A stretch of 64,000 nucleotides of DNA from Alicyclobacillus herbarius DSM 13609 (GTDB lineage: Bacteria; Bacillota; Bacilli; Alicyclobacillales; Alicyclobacillaceae), in the NCBI RefSeq assembly GCF_000430585.1, contig NZ_AUMH01000016.1:29584-93583 (forward strand), given 5' to 3'. The notes below the pieces were generated by a model. That model was given only the letters and a program-made list of their open reading frames with translations. It did no database searches and had not been told where the DNA came from. Of this stretch, positions 1 through 8,523 are shown piece after piece. The translations under genes were made by a program, and so were the position numbers. The first letter of the stretch is position 1; every line of letters starts with the position of its first letter.

Positions 1-1
1 C

Positions 2-811
2 CCGAGCACCTTGGGCCTCTTTGAAACGCAAATCGAGGAGATTGCCCGCATCGTACACGAAGCGGGGGGGCTGCTGTATTACGATGGTGCCAATGCCAAC
101 GCGATTCTCGGGTTTACGCGGCCTGGGGATATGGGCTTTGACGTCGTCCACCTCAATCTGCACAAGACGTTCTCCACACCACACGGTGGTGGGGGACCGG
201 GAGCCGGGCCGGTCGGGGTCAAAAAATTCCTCGAGCCGTACTTGCCCAAACCCGTCATTGAACAGGATGCGAACGGGGAGTACCGATGGAACTGGGATCG
301 GCCGTTTTCTATCGGCAAGGTCAAAGGGTTTTACGGCAACTTTGGCGTGCTCGTGCGGGCGTACGCCTACATTCGCACCATGGGCCCAGACGGGTTGAAG
401 CGTGTCTCGGAATCGGCCGTGCTTTCCGCCAACTACCTAATGCGGCGTTTGCAGGAAGCCTACGAGATTCCATTTAAGCGGGTGTGTAAGCACGAATTTG
501 TGATGTCCGGCGTACGTCAAAAAGAACGCGGTGTCAAGACCCTCGATATCGCGAAGCGAGTCTTGGATTTCGGCATGCACCCACCCACCGTGTACTTCCC
601 GTTGATTGTCGACGAGTGCATGATGGTGGAACCGACCGACACGGAGAGCTTGGAAACCCTGGACCGATTCGCCGACATCCTGCTGCAGATTGCGAAAGAG
701 GTAGAAAATGAGCCCGAAGTCGTCAAAGAGGCGCCGCACACGACCGTCGTTGGGCGCCTGGATGAGGTCAAAGCGGCAAGGAAGCCGGTACTCCGTTATC
801 GGTTCGAATAG
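2..811 (+). CDS. gcvPB: Glycine dehydrogenase (decarboxylating) subunit 2, 5'-truncated by window edge
   Basis: This is the C-terminal ~269 residues of the P-protein subunit 2 of the glycine cleavage system, which decarboxylates glycine and passes aminomethyl to the lipoyl H-protein. The reading frame is open to the left edge, so the true start lies outside the window. The PLP lysine sits in HLNLHKTF, followed by a glycine-rich [12 protein letters not shown] loop, as in the P-protein family. Two-subunit P-protein (GcvPA/GcvPB) is usual in Bacillota. The stop is only 14 bases before the proposed start of sdaAA, so the gene probably shares an operon with serine dehydratase and glyA. Confidence 0.93.
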   Translation, partial: PSTLGLFETQIEEIARIVHEAGGLLYYDGANANAILGFTRPGDMGFDVVHLNLHKTFSTPHGGGGPGAGPVGVKKFLEPYLPKPVIEQDANGEYRWNWDRPFSIGKVKGFYGNFGVLVRAYAYIRTMGPDGLKRVSESAVLSANYLMRRLQEAYEIPFKRVCKHEFVMSGVRQKERGVKTLDIAKRVLDFGMHPPTVYFPLIVDECMMVEPTDTESLETLDRFADILLQIAKEVENEPEVVKEAPHTTVVGRLDEVKAARKPVLRYRFE

Positions 812-825
812 GTGAGGTGGCTAAG

Positions 826-1788
826 GTGTCGTTTACACGTCTGGACGACCTCGTCAGACAGGCGGAAACCAGCAACACGTCGATTGCTCGCCTCATGATT
901 GCTGTCGAATGCCGACAATCCGGCCTTTCCGAGGCGCAAGTCATACAGCGTATGGCCGGGCAGTTTGACATAATGGAGCAGGCGGTGCGGCGGGGGATTG
1001 CAAAGCCCGTTCGTTCCCGCACCGGTCTCACGGGTGGGGATGCGTATCGTGTCCACCGCTATCTCACCCAAGCGAACACGTTTGTCGGTTCCGAGCCCTT
1101 GCGCGCGATGGCCTACGCGCTGGCGGTCTCGGAAGTGAATGCCGCCATGGGCCGCATCGTCGCCACGCCCACTGCCGGGGCCGCCGGGATATTGCCGGGA
1201 GTTCTCGTCAGTGCCCTGGATTCCGGACGTTATCACCGAGATGACCTGGTTTTTGCGCTCTTCACCGCAGCGGCGCTTGGTTTAGTTATCGCCAATTCGG
1301 CCTCCATCTCCGGAGCGGCTGGTGGCTGCCAAGCGGAGGTCGGATCGGCCACGGCCATGGCGGCCGGTGCCCTCGTGGAGCTCGCTGGCGGTACCCCCTC
1401 CATGGTCAGCCATGCCGCCGCCTTGGCGCTACAAAATTCCCTCGGCTTGGTGTGCGATCCGGTCGCCGGACTGGTCGAGGTGCCTTGCGTCGTTCGCAAC
1501 GGCCTGCACGCCATCACCGCTATGGCGGCCTCCGACATGGCTTTGGCCGGGGTTCAGAGTGTCATTCCACCCGATGAGGTGGTCGCAGCCATGCGGCAAA
1601 TCGGCAATGACTTGCCGGTCTCCCTTCGCGAAACGGGTATCGGTGGACTGGCCGGGACGCCGACAGGCCGGTTGTTAAAGGCCAAGGTCTTCGGCGAGGA
1701 AGAACTGATTCCCGAAGGAACGCCACCTTGTCGAACCTCGGCGTCGATGCCTGCCGGACGCGCAGAAGAAGCGGGGGCGGAGCGATGA
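826..1788 (+). CDS. sdaAA: L-serine dehydratase, iron-sulfur-dependent, alpha subunit
   Basis: Catalytic alpha subunit of the two-subunit L-serine dehydratase, which deaminates serine to pyruvate and ammonia with an oxygen-labile [4Fe-4S] cluster. The family's conserved cysteines are visible in SGAAGGCQAEVG and in CDPVAGLVEVPC. Length is ~320 residues, normal for SdaAA. I prefer the GTG at 826 because AGGTGAGGTG at 810-819 lies 6-7 bases before it; the GTG at 817 would sit inside that ribosome site. The stop overlaps the start of sdaAB (ATGA), so the two are translationally coupled. With gcvPB upstream and glyA downstream, the operon links glycine, serine and C1 metabolism. Confidence 0.92.
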   Translation: MSFTRLDDLVRQAETSNTSIARLMIAVECRQSGLSEAQVIQRMAGQFDIMEQAVRRGIAKPVRSRTGLTGGDAYRVHRYLTQANTFVGSEPLRAMAYALAVSEVNAAMGRIVATPTAGAAGILPGVLVSALDSGRYHRDDLVFALFTAAALGLVIANSASISGAAGGCQAEVGSATAMAAGALVELAGGTPSMVSHAAALALQNSLGLVCDPVAGLVEVPCVVRNGLHAITAMAASDMALAGVQSVIPPDEVVAAMRQIGNDLPVSLRETGIGGLAGTPTGRLLKAKVFGEEELIPEGTPPCRTSASMPAGRAEEAGAER

Positions 1789-2453
1789 AATATAACAGCG
1801 CATTTGAAATCATTGGGCCTGTGATGGTTGGTCCCTCCAGCTCTCACACTGCGGGTGCCGTTCGCATTGGCCGCTTGGCCAGGGCCGTCTTGGCAGAGCA
1901 GCCGACCCACGTCCGGTTTGAACTGATGGGTTCCTTTCTGGCCACGTACCGCGGGCACGGCACCGATGTCGCGCTTTTAGCCGGGGTATTGGGGATGTCC
2001 ACTGATGACGCCCAGGTTCCAAATGCCTTGGAAGTGGCCAAGGAGTCCGGCCTGGTTTACGAATTTGCCGCGGCCAATCTCGGGCATTATCACCCGAACA
2101 CGGTCCGCATCACGTTATCGGGGAAGTCAAAGACCATCTGCATGGTGGCCAGTTCCCTCGGCGGGGGGAAGGTCGAAGTGCAGGAGCTTGATGGGCTGCC
2201 GGTCAAGTTCACAGGTGAACGTTCGACGTTTATCCTGTATCATGTGGATGAACAAGGCTTTCTCGCGCGCATGTCGCGGTGGTTGGATGAGCGGGGCATC
2301 AACATCGCGCGGCTCAGCCTGGAGCGCTGGCAAAAGGGCGGTGACGCGATTACCGTCTGTGAGGTGGACACGCCGGTTTGCGCCCGCTTGACGCGTGACC
2401 TTTTCGCCGCGATTCCCACGTTGCGCGACATCTGTATCATTGACGAGCTCTGA
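1785..2453 (+). CDS. sdaAB: L-serine dehydratase, iron-sulfur-dependent, beta subunit
   Basis: Beta subunit of the L-serine dehydratase, 222 residues. The N-terminal half carries the family signature GPVMVGPSSSHTAGAVR; the last ~75 residues form an ACT domain (from FILYHVDEQGFLARMS), known in this family to bind serine and regulate or assemble the enzyme. The ATG at 1785 overlaps the sdaAA stop by four bases. An in-frame GTG-type start further upstream would overlap sdaAA needlessly and is rejected. glyA follows 50 bases downstream in the same direction. Confidence 0.93.
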   Translation: MKYNSAFEIIGPVMVGPSSSHTAGAVRIGRLARAVLAEQPTHVRFELMGSFLATYRGHGTDVALLAGVLGMSTDDAQVPNALEVAKESGLVYEFAAANLGHYHPNTVRITLSGKSKTICMVASSLGGGKVEVQELDGLPVKFTGERSTFILYHVDEQGFLARMSRWLDERGINIARLSLERWQKGGDAITVCEVDTPVCARLTRDLFAAIPTLRDICIIDEL

Positions 2454-2503
2454 CTGAAGCTTAGGCCATGGCAAGCAGAGCCCGACCACGAGGAGGAAGG
2501 AAA

Positions 2504-3751
2504 GTGACGTTTTTAAACCAGGTCGATCCGGACGTCGCCAAGGCGATGCAGGCAGAATTGGAGCGGCAGCGCGCCAAAATTGAGCTGATTGCTTCGGAAA
2601 ACTTCGTCAGTCGGGCTGTCCTTGAAGCGATGGGAACCGTACTCACCAATAAATATGCAGAAGGTTATCCCGGGCGCCGGTATTACGGTGGATGCGAACA
2701 CGTCGACGTGGTCGAGCAGATTGCCATTGACAGAGCGAAACAGTTGTTTGGGGCAGAGCACGCCAACGTGCAGCCTCATTCGGGTGCTCAGGCCAATACA
2801 GCCGTCTATTTTGCCGTGCTCAACCCTGGAGACACGGTCTTAGGTATGAACCTGGCGCATGGGGGCCACTTGACCCACGGGAGCCCGGTCAACTTTTCGG
2901 GAAAAACATACCGATTTGTCGCTTACGGCGTCGATGCGAACACGCAGCAAATCGACTACGACGAAGTGGAGCGTTTGGCGGTGGAACACCGTCCGAAGTT
3001 GTTGGTGGCCGGGGCCAGCGCTTATCCGCGGGTGATTGATTTTGCGCGTCTGCGGGAAATCGCGGACAAGGTCGGGGCGCTGCTCATGGTCGATATGGCG
3101 CACATTGCGGGATTGGTCGCAACTGGTCATCACCCCTCACCGGTGCCGTATGCGGACTTCGTAACCACGACCACACACAAAACCCTGCGTGGTCCGCGCG
3201 GCGGCATGATCTTGTGCAAAGCCGAACATCAGAAGGCCATTGACAAAGCGGTCTTCCCGGGCATACAAGGCGGCCCCTTGATGCACATCATCGCAGCGAA
3301 GGCGGTGGCCTTCGGAGAGGCGCTGCGTCCTGAGTTTCGCCAGTATTCCCAAGCCATCATCGATAACGCGCGCGCCTTGGCAGACGCATTGATGGAACGG
3401 GGATTTACGTTGGTGTCCGGGGGAACGGACAATCACCTCATGCTGGTCGACTTGCGGAACTTGGGCATCACGGGGAAAGAAGCGGAACGTCGATTGGATG
3501 AGGTCGGCGTGACCGTGAACAAGAACGCCATCCCGTTCGATCCGGAAAAACCCAACACCACGAGTGGTATTCGGTTGGGAACCCCCGCTGTGACTACTCG
3601 CGGCATGGGTGTACCGGCGATGGGGGAGATTGCGGATATCCTGTCCTTGACGTTAAAGGACGGGAGCGAGCCAGCTTTAATCGAGGCGCGGCGAAAGGTC
3701 AGCGCACTGTGCGAGCGCTTCCCACTGTATGACGGACTTGTGTATGCGTGA
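2504..3751 (+). CDS. glyA: Serine hydroxymethyltransferase
   Basis: PLP enzyme that interconverts serine and glycine with tetrahydrofolate and is the main one-carbon source. The family motifs are intact: LIASENFVS near residue 30, the [12 protein letters not shown] region, and the PLP lysine in [14 protein letters not shown]. Length of 415 residues is standard. The start is the GTG at 2504, set by AGGAGGAAGG at 2491-2500; an upstream ATG at 2468 lies before that ribosome site. It is the last gene of the glycine/serine operon and is followed by a strong terminator. Confidence 0.95.
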   Translation: MTFLNQVDPDVAKAMQAELERQRAKIELIASENFVSRAVLEAMGTVLTNKYAEGYPGRRYYGGCEHVDVVEQIAIDRAKQLFGAEHANVQPHSGAQANTAVYFAVLNPGDTVLGMNLAHGGHLTHGSPVNFSGKTYRFVAYGVDANTQQIDYDEVERLAVEHRPKLLVAGASAYPRVIDFARLREIADKVGALLMVDMAHIAGLVATGHHPSPVPYADFVTTTTHKTLRGPRGGMILCKAEHQKAIDKAVFPGIQGGPLMHIIAAKAVAFGEALRPEFRQYSQAIIDNARALADALMERGFTLVSGGTDNHLMLVDLRNLGITGKEAERRLDEVGVTVNKNAIPFDPEKPNTTSGIRLGTPAVTTRGMGVPAMGEIADILSLTLKDGSEPALIEARRKVSALCERFPLYDGLVYA

Positions 3752-3787
3752 ATGAAATGCGACGGCTAAAAACGGAAGAAGATGATG

Positions 3788-3814
3788 AAGGAGGGGACAA
3801 GCCCCTCCTTTTTT
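3788..3814 (+). terminator. Rho-independent terminator after glyA
   Basis: Nine-base perfect stem AAGGAGGGG / CCCCTCCTT with loop ACAAG, followed by a T run. It lies 37 bases after the glyA stop and closes the operon. Confidence 0.88.
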
Positions 3815-3898
3815 CGATTCATTTTGCGATGGCCCTACATCGATTGTGTTTCATACTCTTCGGATTTGCTGCTGCGCCGCGGCGTCGTTCGTTTACGG

Positions 3899-5539
3899 TT
3901 ACGCTTGCGGAGCGGAGGCGGCCAAGAGCTTGCGGATGGCCCTATCCAGTAAGTCAAAGGTGACCGCCCAGGCACTTTCCACATGGAGTCTTTCTGAGAT
4001 TTGGTGGGCGTCGCGTCCTAGAGGCCCGAGGTTGAGCACTGGGATATCCATTTGCGCCAACTCCTGCAATGGAAAACTGTAGTCGCGATTCCACGTCGGC
4101 ATGCTGTCCACGATGGCTTTAACCGCGGGAATCGGTTGCTGAAGGCCTGCATAGCTGAGGTCGGAGATGCCGTTAAAGTAATGTTTACGAACGAGATTCA
4201 CCTGGTGCTGGGTGCACGCGTACTGGGCAAGGTCTTCAACCACGTTTTCCAGGCATGGGTGGTCGGAAGAGCACACGGCCGGATAATACGGGGGCGCGAA
4301 AAACAAAACATACATCGGCCCCAGCCATGGACACAAGTCCACGAGCGCCTCCGCGCAGAGGGCGCTTTTGAGGCGAGCGTCCGCGCTCTCGGGTGTCTGC
4401 TCCAGACACCTCTGTACTGCGCTTTCGACGGCTGCTTGACCGTTTTGAGAAACGGCGTAGCGCCAGAGTTCCCGATACGTCATCACCTGTACCTTGAACC
4501 CACGCGACGCCCAATCGGAATGCATGCCAGAATCCGAATACCGCTGCCTGTAAAGCGATTCGACGCGTGTCGCGGCTCGTTGCATGACGGATAAGAGGGC
4601 ACTTTCCACCTCTGCTCCGGTACGGCGAAGCAGAAAAAGGTTGGCAAAGACAACCGCTCGGTGCGGGACCTTGACCGAATATTGGCGCTTTAAATCGGTT
4701 TGCCAAAGGATCGTCGGCGGAGGTGTCACCTCGCCCCTATCTGATTCACTAAGTTGGTTGTTCAGTTCAAGTTCCATCGTCAGCACCGACGCCAACATCG
4801 TCGCGTTCATTCCCGCAAATGGTTCGCCTACATGCGTTTCTTTTCCGCAACACAAGAAACCGGGCAGCACTTTTCCCATGGAGCCGGTGTATAACACGTG
4901 GTCTTGCTTACCGATGGGGGAAGAAAATACAGGTTCCGAGTTGAGCATGCATGTGTAGCGGATACCCAGCTGGGCTTGAAGGTGCCCCAGAACCGGGATC
5001 ATCGCTCGCATCCCTGCCGAGTTCGCCTCTTCATCTGGTACGGTCACCAAGAGCACGTTGCCTTCAAACTGTCCGAAAGTTGCCCGTTCGACGAGGGCGA
5101 GGTGAAGCGCCAAACCGCACTTCATATCCATGCTGCCGCGACCGCCCAACCAGCCCCCGTGCGTGACCTCATTCCATATGGCAACCGGGATACTATCCTC
5201 CTTGGCCAGGACTCGGGTCATTTGTTCCATATCAAACGCACAGCCTTGCCATGGGCCAAACTCGTCTACCGGTACGACGTCAAAGTGGCTTAAGAGGATA
5301 ACGGTTTCCGGCCGACCCGAGGGAGAACGGACAAACGCGCTCACGGCATGCCTTCCATCGCCTGTGGGCCAAGTCCGCAAGTGGGAGGGATGTTCTTGGA
5401 AGTAGGAAACTTCAGCGAGTAATGAATGAATATATAATGCCATGTCTTCTTCGGCTGGCGATCCCGTAATGCTTGGAATGCGAACGAGATCTGCCAATAG
5501 ATTTTGCCAGCCTTGGCGGTCCTGCCAACGCGCCATCAT
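3899..5539 (-). CDS. rocB: RocB-type M20 family peptidase (arginine utilization)
   Basis: Zinc M20-family hydrolase of the RocB group, which sits with arginine/ornithine degradation genes in Bacillus; its exact substrate is not established. Metal and catalytic motifs are present: LLSHFDVV, GRGSMDMKCG and PDEEANSAGM. The segments GKVLPGFLCCGKETHVGEP and GEVTPPPT are typical of RocB. Length from the chosen ATG is 546 residues, close to the Bacillus protein. The start at 5539 follows GGGGTGG; a longer frame reaching 5725 would run through the neighbouring promoter. It is divergent from the amino-acid ABC transporter, which fits a shared arginine role. Confidence 0.85.
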   Translation of the reverse strand: MMARWQDRQGWQNLLADLVRIPSITGSPAEEDMALYIHSLLAEVSYFQEHPSHLRTWPTGDGRHAVSAFVRSPSGRPETVILLSHFDVVPVDEFGPWQGCAFDMEQMTRVLAKEDSIPVAIWNEVTHGGWLGGRGSMDMKCGLALHLALVERATFGQFEGNVLLVTVPDEEANSAGMRAMIPVLGHLQAQLGIRYTCMLNSEPVFSSPIGKQDHVLYTGSMGKVLPGFLCCGKETHVGEPFAGMNATMLASVLTMELELNNQLSESDRGEVTPPPTILWQTDLKRQYSVKVPHRAVVFANLFLLRRTGAEVESALLSVMQRAATRVESLYRQRYSDSGMHSDWASRGFKVQVMTYRELWRYAVSQNGQAAVESAVQRCLEQTPESADARLKSALCAEALVDLCPWLGPMYVLFFAPPYYPAVCSSDHPCLENVVEDLAQYACTQHQVNLVRKHYFNGISDLSYAGLQQPIPAVKAIVDSMPTWNRDYSFPLQELAQMDIPVLNLGPLGRDAHQISERLHVESAWAVTFDLLDRAIRKLLAASAPQA

Positions 5540-5629
5540 GTTCCACCCCGATGTGCGAAGATGAAAGGTTATCAATCCGTGTCTTTGCCAAGATACCACG
5601 GATTGGGCCGGTAGGAAACAGGCAGTGAT

Positions 5630-5643
5630 TGCATAATTATTGA
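5630..5643. promoter_or_regulatory. Candidate ARG box (AhrC/ArgR operator)
   Basis: TGCATAATTATTGA matches the ArgR/AhrC half-operator pattern TGNATWWWWATNCA at all but one fixed base (G for C near the 3' end). It overlaps the -35 element of the ABC transporter promoter and lies upstream of the divergent rocB. The match is by eye and short; the arginine link comes from rocB. Confidence 0.4.
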
Positions 5644-5668
5644 CGAATGTGCATGGAGTAACTATAAT
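5640..5668 (+). promoter_or_regulatory. SigA-type promoter of the amino-acid ABC transporter operon
   Basis: TTGACG, a 17-base spacer and a perfect TATAAT. It lies about 140 bases before the GTG start of the binding-protein gene, leaving a long untranslated leader. Confidence 0.75.
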
Positions 5669-5805
5669 GCCCATTGTGGCATGACCAAACTCGTTTGTTG
5701 GTTTTGCAGGGGAATGGATATCCATGTCGAAAACGTCCGTATTATGCGCTTCTTATGCACTTTGTTTCTCGGGTTCCGTCAAGACATCTAGAGAGGGGAT
5801 TAAAT

Positions 5806-6627
5806 GTGAAAAAAACAGGCGCGTTTGGCGCTGCGTTGGCACTGGCTTTGGTATTGGCAGGCTGCGGGACACAGAATCAAAACAACTCGTCCACGACGAG
5901 CGGCAAAGGTCAAGGAGAACAGTCCATCGTGATCGCCAGCAATGCGACGTATCCGCCGTTTGAATACGCGGAGAACGGGAAGATTGTCGGCTTTGATATC
6001 GATATGATTAAGGAGATTGCCCAGGCGGAGCACTTGAAGGTCCAGATTAAGTCGGTCTCCTTCGACGGCATCATTCCTGCACTGCAGGCTGGCTCTGTCG
6101 ATGCCGCAGTCGCTGGGATGACGATTAAGAAGGACCGCTTGCAGAACGTGAATTTTTCGAATGCCTATTATCGATCCGGCGTCTCCATTTTGACGAAAAA
6201 GAATTCGCCGATTCACAGCCTGCAAGATTTGAAAGGCCACGTCGTAGCAACGGAAACGGGTACGTCTTCGGTCGATGTGCTGAAAAAGGCAGGGATTACG
6301 AACATCAAGCAGTTCTCGGTGACCCAGGACGCTTACAACGCGTTGGAAAGTGGTGGCGCGGATGCGGTGGTGTTTGATAACCCCTCCAACGTCTTGTTTG
6401 CCAAGTCCCATAACGATGTTCACATTGTCGGTGGTTTGTTGACGGGTGAGTACTATGGAATTGCCGTCACCAAGAAGAACCCGGAATTGCTAAAGGAGCT
6501 CAATGACGGACTCAAGAAGATTCAACAGAACGGCGAATACGAAAAGTTGTTTGACAAGTACTTTAACGGCGATAAGCGAGGCATGATTAAGGGTGTTGTG
6601 AACCCAAACTCGGTCGCGGTGAATTAA
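5806..6627 (+). CDS. Polar amino-acid ABC transporter substrate-binding lipoprotein
   Basis: Family 3 solute-binding protein of a polar amino-acid importer. A lipoprotein signal ends in the lipobox LAGC, so the protein is anchored outside the membrane. The mature part begins with the typical IVIASNATYPPFEYAENG and continues with GFDIDMIKEIA and MTIKKDR segments. Length is 273 residues. The GTG at 5806 is chosen because GAGAGGGG at 5791-5798 is spaced seven bases from it and the signal peptide starts there. The permease and ATPase genes follow. Arginine as substrate is an inference from the divergent rocB and the possible ARG box. Confidence 0.92.
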   Translation: MKKTGAFGAALALALVLAGCGTQNQNNSSTTSGKGQGEQSIVIASNATYPPFEYAENGKIVGFDIDMIKEIAQAEHLKVQIKSVSFDGIIPALQAGSVDAAVAGMTIKKDRLQNVNFSNAYYRSGVSILTKKNSPIHSLQDLKGHVVATETGTSSVDVLKKAGITNIKQFSVTQDAYNALESGGADAVVFDNPSNVLFAKSHNDVHIVGGLLTGEYYGIAVTKKNPELLKELNDGLKKIQQNGEYEKLFDKYFNGDKRGMIKGVVNPNSVAVN

Positions 6628-6636
6628 ATCTCTTTC

Positions 6637-6658
6637 TTATATACGTATTATATACGTA
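6637..6658. repeat. Two tandem copies of an 11-bp unit
   Basis: TTATATACGTA occurs twice head to tail, each copy containing ATACGTA. It sits between the binding-protein stop and the following hairpin. Its role is unknown; it may be simple AT-rich spacer. Confidence 0.6.
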
Positions 6659-6680
6659 TTTCCGTAAAAGGTTACGCGGC

Positions 6681-6719
6681 AACGGGCGCAGCCGGGACGC
6701 TCTGGCTACGCCCGTTTTT
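6681..6719 (+). terminator. Hairpin terminator or attenuator inside the ABC operon
   Basis: AACGGGCG pairs with CGCCCGTT, with an inner AGCC/GGCT stem, followed by a T run. It lies between the binding-protein gene and the permease gene, which would give more binding protein than membrane subunits through partial termination. Confidence 0.75.
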
Positions 6720-6745
6720 CCAGGGAAAGGAGCTTGGCTGCACGC

Positions 6746-7423
6746 ATGAATTCTTGGCATACGGCCATTCTGCAACTCCCCTTATTGTTACACGGGTTGT
6801 TGCGCACGGTGGAGTACTCGCTTGTCGCAGGAGTGGCCTCACTCATTCTTGGCTTGATTGCGGCCTTATTGAAACTATCACGATTTTCCATCCTGCGCGG
6901 GATTAGCACCGTATATGTCGAAGTGTTTCGCGGTACGCCGCTTTTGGTTCAGATTGTTTATATCGTATTTGCATTACCATCCATCATGCCGCTCAACCAA
7001 TGGTTTGGCCAGAATTTCTATCCCATTATCGGCGTATCGGCAGCTCTGGCGTTAAATGAAGGGGCGTATGTGACGGAAATTGTCCGTGCCGGAATCCTGG
7101 GCGTTGACCGTGGTCAACGGGAGGCGGCAGAGAGCATTGGTATGACCGGCTATCAGACTATGCGTTACATTATTTTACCGCAGGCGTTCAAACGCATGAT
7201 TCCCCCACTCGTGAATCAGTTTGCACAGACCATCAAGGACACCTCATTGGTCGCTCCGGTTGGGGTGGTCGACCTAATGTATCAAGGACAAATTACTGTA
7301 GCCCAGACGTATGCGGCGTTCTCGATTTACACATTGGTCGCGGCCCTTTATTTCATCGTCATTTTCGCGGTCAGCCGCTTCGCAAACTACTTGGAGAGGA
7401 GGCTGCAGATTGATCAGCGTTGA
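6746..7423 (+). CDS. Polar amino-acid ABC transporter permease
   Basis: Membrane permease of the HisM/GlnP class, ~225 residues with about five hydrophobic helices. The EAA loop that docks the ATPase is visible around [20 protein letters not shown], and the N-terminal part has the FRGTPLLVQ motif of this family. The ATG at 6746 is used; GGAAAGGAG lies 13 bases upstream. An in-frame TTG at 6734 is too close to that ribosome site. The gene overlaps the ATPase gene by 14 bases, so they are co-translated. Confidence 0.92.
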   Translation: MNSWHTAILQLPLLLHGLLRTVEYSLVAGVASLILGLIAALLKLSRFSILRGISTVYVEVFRGTPLLVQIVYIVFALPSIMPLNQWFGQNFYPIIGVSAALALNEGAYVTEIVRAGILGVDRGQREAAESIGMTGYQTMRYIILPQAFKRMIPPLVNQFAQTIKDTSLVAPVGVVDLMYQGQITVAQTYAAFSIYTLVAALYFIVIFAVSRFANYLERRLQIDQR

Positions 7424-8132
7424 AAATCTTCGCAAACAATTCGGTCGCCACGAGGTACTCCGCGGCATCACAACACAGGTGCAAGAAAAAGAGGTTGTCG
7501 TCGTGATTGGTCCTTCCGGCAGTGGCAAGAGCACCTTTCTCCGCTGCTTGAACCGGTTGGAACAACCGACATCCGGCAAGATCGTCGTGGTAGGAGAAGA
7601 GATCACCCACCCGAAGACCAACATTGTACAAGTACGGCAAAAGGTTGGAATGGTCTTTCAACGCTTCAATCTGTTTCAGCATCTAACGGTTTTGGACAAC
7701 GTGACGATTGGTCCACGCAAGGTGCAGGGCATGTCGACCGATGAAGCGGAGGCGCTAGCGCGTTCGCTCTTGGCAAAGGTCGGACTGACAGGAAAGGAAA
7801 CGAGTTATCCCGATCAACTATCGGGTGGTCAACAGCAGCGTGTGGCCATCGCCCGGGCGCTGGCGATGCGTCCTAAGGTCATGCTGTTTGACGAACCGAC
7901 CTCGGCCTTGGACCCCGAGATGGTCGGGGAAGTCCTGCAGGTCATGAAGGACTTGGCGCGCGAGGGGATGACGATGGTCATTGTGACGCACGAAATGGGC
8001 TTTGCCCGCGAGGTAGCGGACCGTGTGCTCTTTATGGACGAGGGTCTCATTATTGAAGAAGGCCGACCAGAGGCGCTGTTCAACCATCCGCGCGAAGAGC
8101 GGACACGCGCCTTTCTGAGCAAGGTTCTATAA
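7410..8132 (+). CDS. Polar amino-acid ABC transporter ATP-binding protein
   Basis: ATPase of the polar amino-acid importer, 240 residues. Walker A is GPSGSGKST, the Q-loop region [12 protein letters not shown], the signature [15 protein letters not shown] and Walker [13 protein letters not shown], followed by the switch histidine in IVTHEM. The TTG at 7410 is the start: GAGAGGAGG ends seven bases before it and [12 protein letters not shown] is the expected N-terminus. It closes the three-gene operon. Confidence 0.94.
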   Translation: MISVENLRKQFGRHEVLRGITTQVQEKEVVVVIGPSGSGKSTFLRCLNRLEQPTSGKIVVVGEEITHPKTNIVQVRQKVGMVFQRFNLFQHLTVLDNVTIGPRKVQGMSTDEAEALARSLLAKVGLTGKETSYPDQLSGGQQQRVAIARALAMRPKVMLFDEPTSALDPEMVGEVLQVMKDLAREGMTMVIVTHEMGFAREVADRVLFMDEGLIIEEGRPEALFNHPREERTRAFLSKVL

Positions 8133-8373
8133 TACCTGCTCGCATGCTCGCCCCCAATGGGCGAGTGGGGATACATAGTCCGTGTGGCCGATGTAACCGA
8201 GCCCAGAGAGAACTTCGTCTAGGCTGTTGTTGTGTATGCGTACGGGATCGTGTAGCCGTGGGTTAGTATCGCAGGCACTAATCCGGACTATCGCCGTAGC
8301 ACGAAAGGACTATGTCAGAAACAGGCCATGTGCGTCTTACTCAGTCTCTTTACAGGCAGTATGGTTGTCATGG

Positions 8374-8401
8374 GTTCATTCCGATGCGTACCGGAATGAA
8401 C
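8374..8401. repeat. Perfect 10-bp inverted repeat upstream of qoxA
   Basis: GTTCATTCCG and CGGAATGAAC are exact inverted copies around an 8-base loop. There is no T run after it, so an operator or RNA hairpin is more likely than a terminator. Confidence 0.7.
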
Positions 8402-8402
8402 A

Positions 8403-8439
8403 AAGTGTGAACGCGCCCCTGTGAGAGTTGCAAGTGTGA
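8403..8439. promoter_or_regulatory. Three direct TGTGA repeats, possible response-regulator or Crp-type sites
   Basis: TGTGA begins at 8406, 8420 and 8435. The first and third are part of AAGTGTGA copies exactly 29 bases apart. Direct, roughly helical spacing resembles response-regulator sites; ResD, which controls respiration genes in Bacillus, favours TTTGTGAAT-like words. Assignment is speculative. Confidence 0.3.
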
Positions 8440-8523
8440 TTCGGCGCACTGGCGACGCCTCAGCGCCTCGATATGCTGGAGAACGGGGCGTCAGACTTTT
8501 TCACGGAAAGGAGAGATGAGGCC

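Larger units (their letters stand above)
8133..8523. other. Long intergenic region upstream of the quinol oxidase operon
   Basis: About 390 bases without a convincing gene. A short hairpin follows the ABC operon: CTCGCCC/GGGCGAG at 8147-8165, without a T run. A perfect 10-bp inverted repeat lies at 8374-8401 and three spaced TGTGA words at 8406-8439. I see no confident -35/-10 pair. The region is long enough to hold a regulated promoter for qoxABCD. Confidence 0.6.

Noticed and set aside
5540..5725. Longer RocB starting at 5725
   Set aside because: It would run through the divergent promoter and lacks a ribosome site; the ATG at 5539 has both the site and family length.
8227..8424. Short plus-strand frame in the qoxA upstream region
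   Set aside because: No ribosome site, no recognisable sequence, and it covers the inverted repeat and TGTGA words that are better read as control elements.
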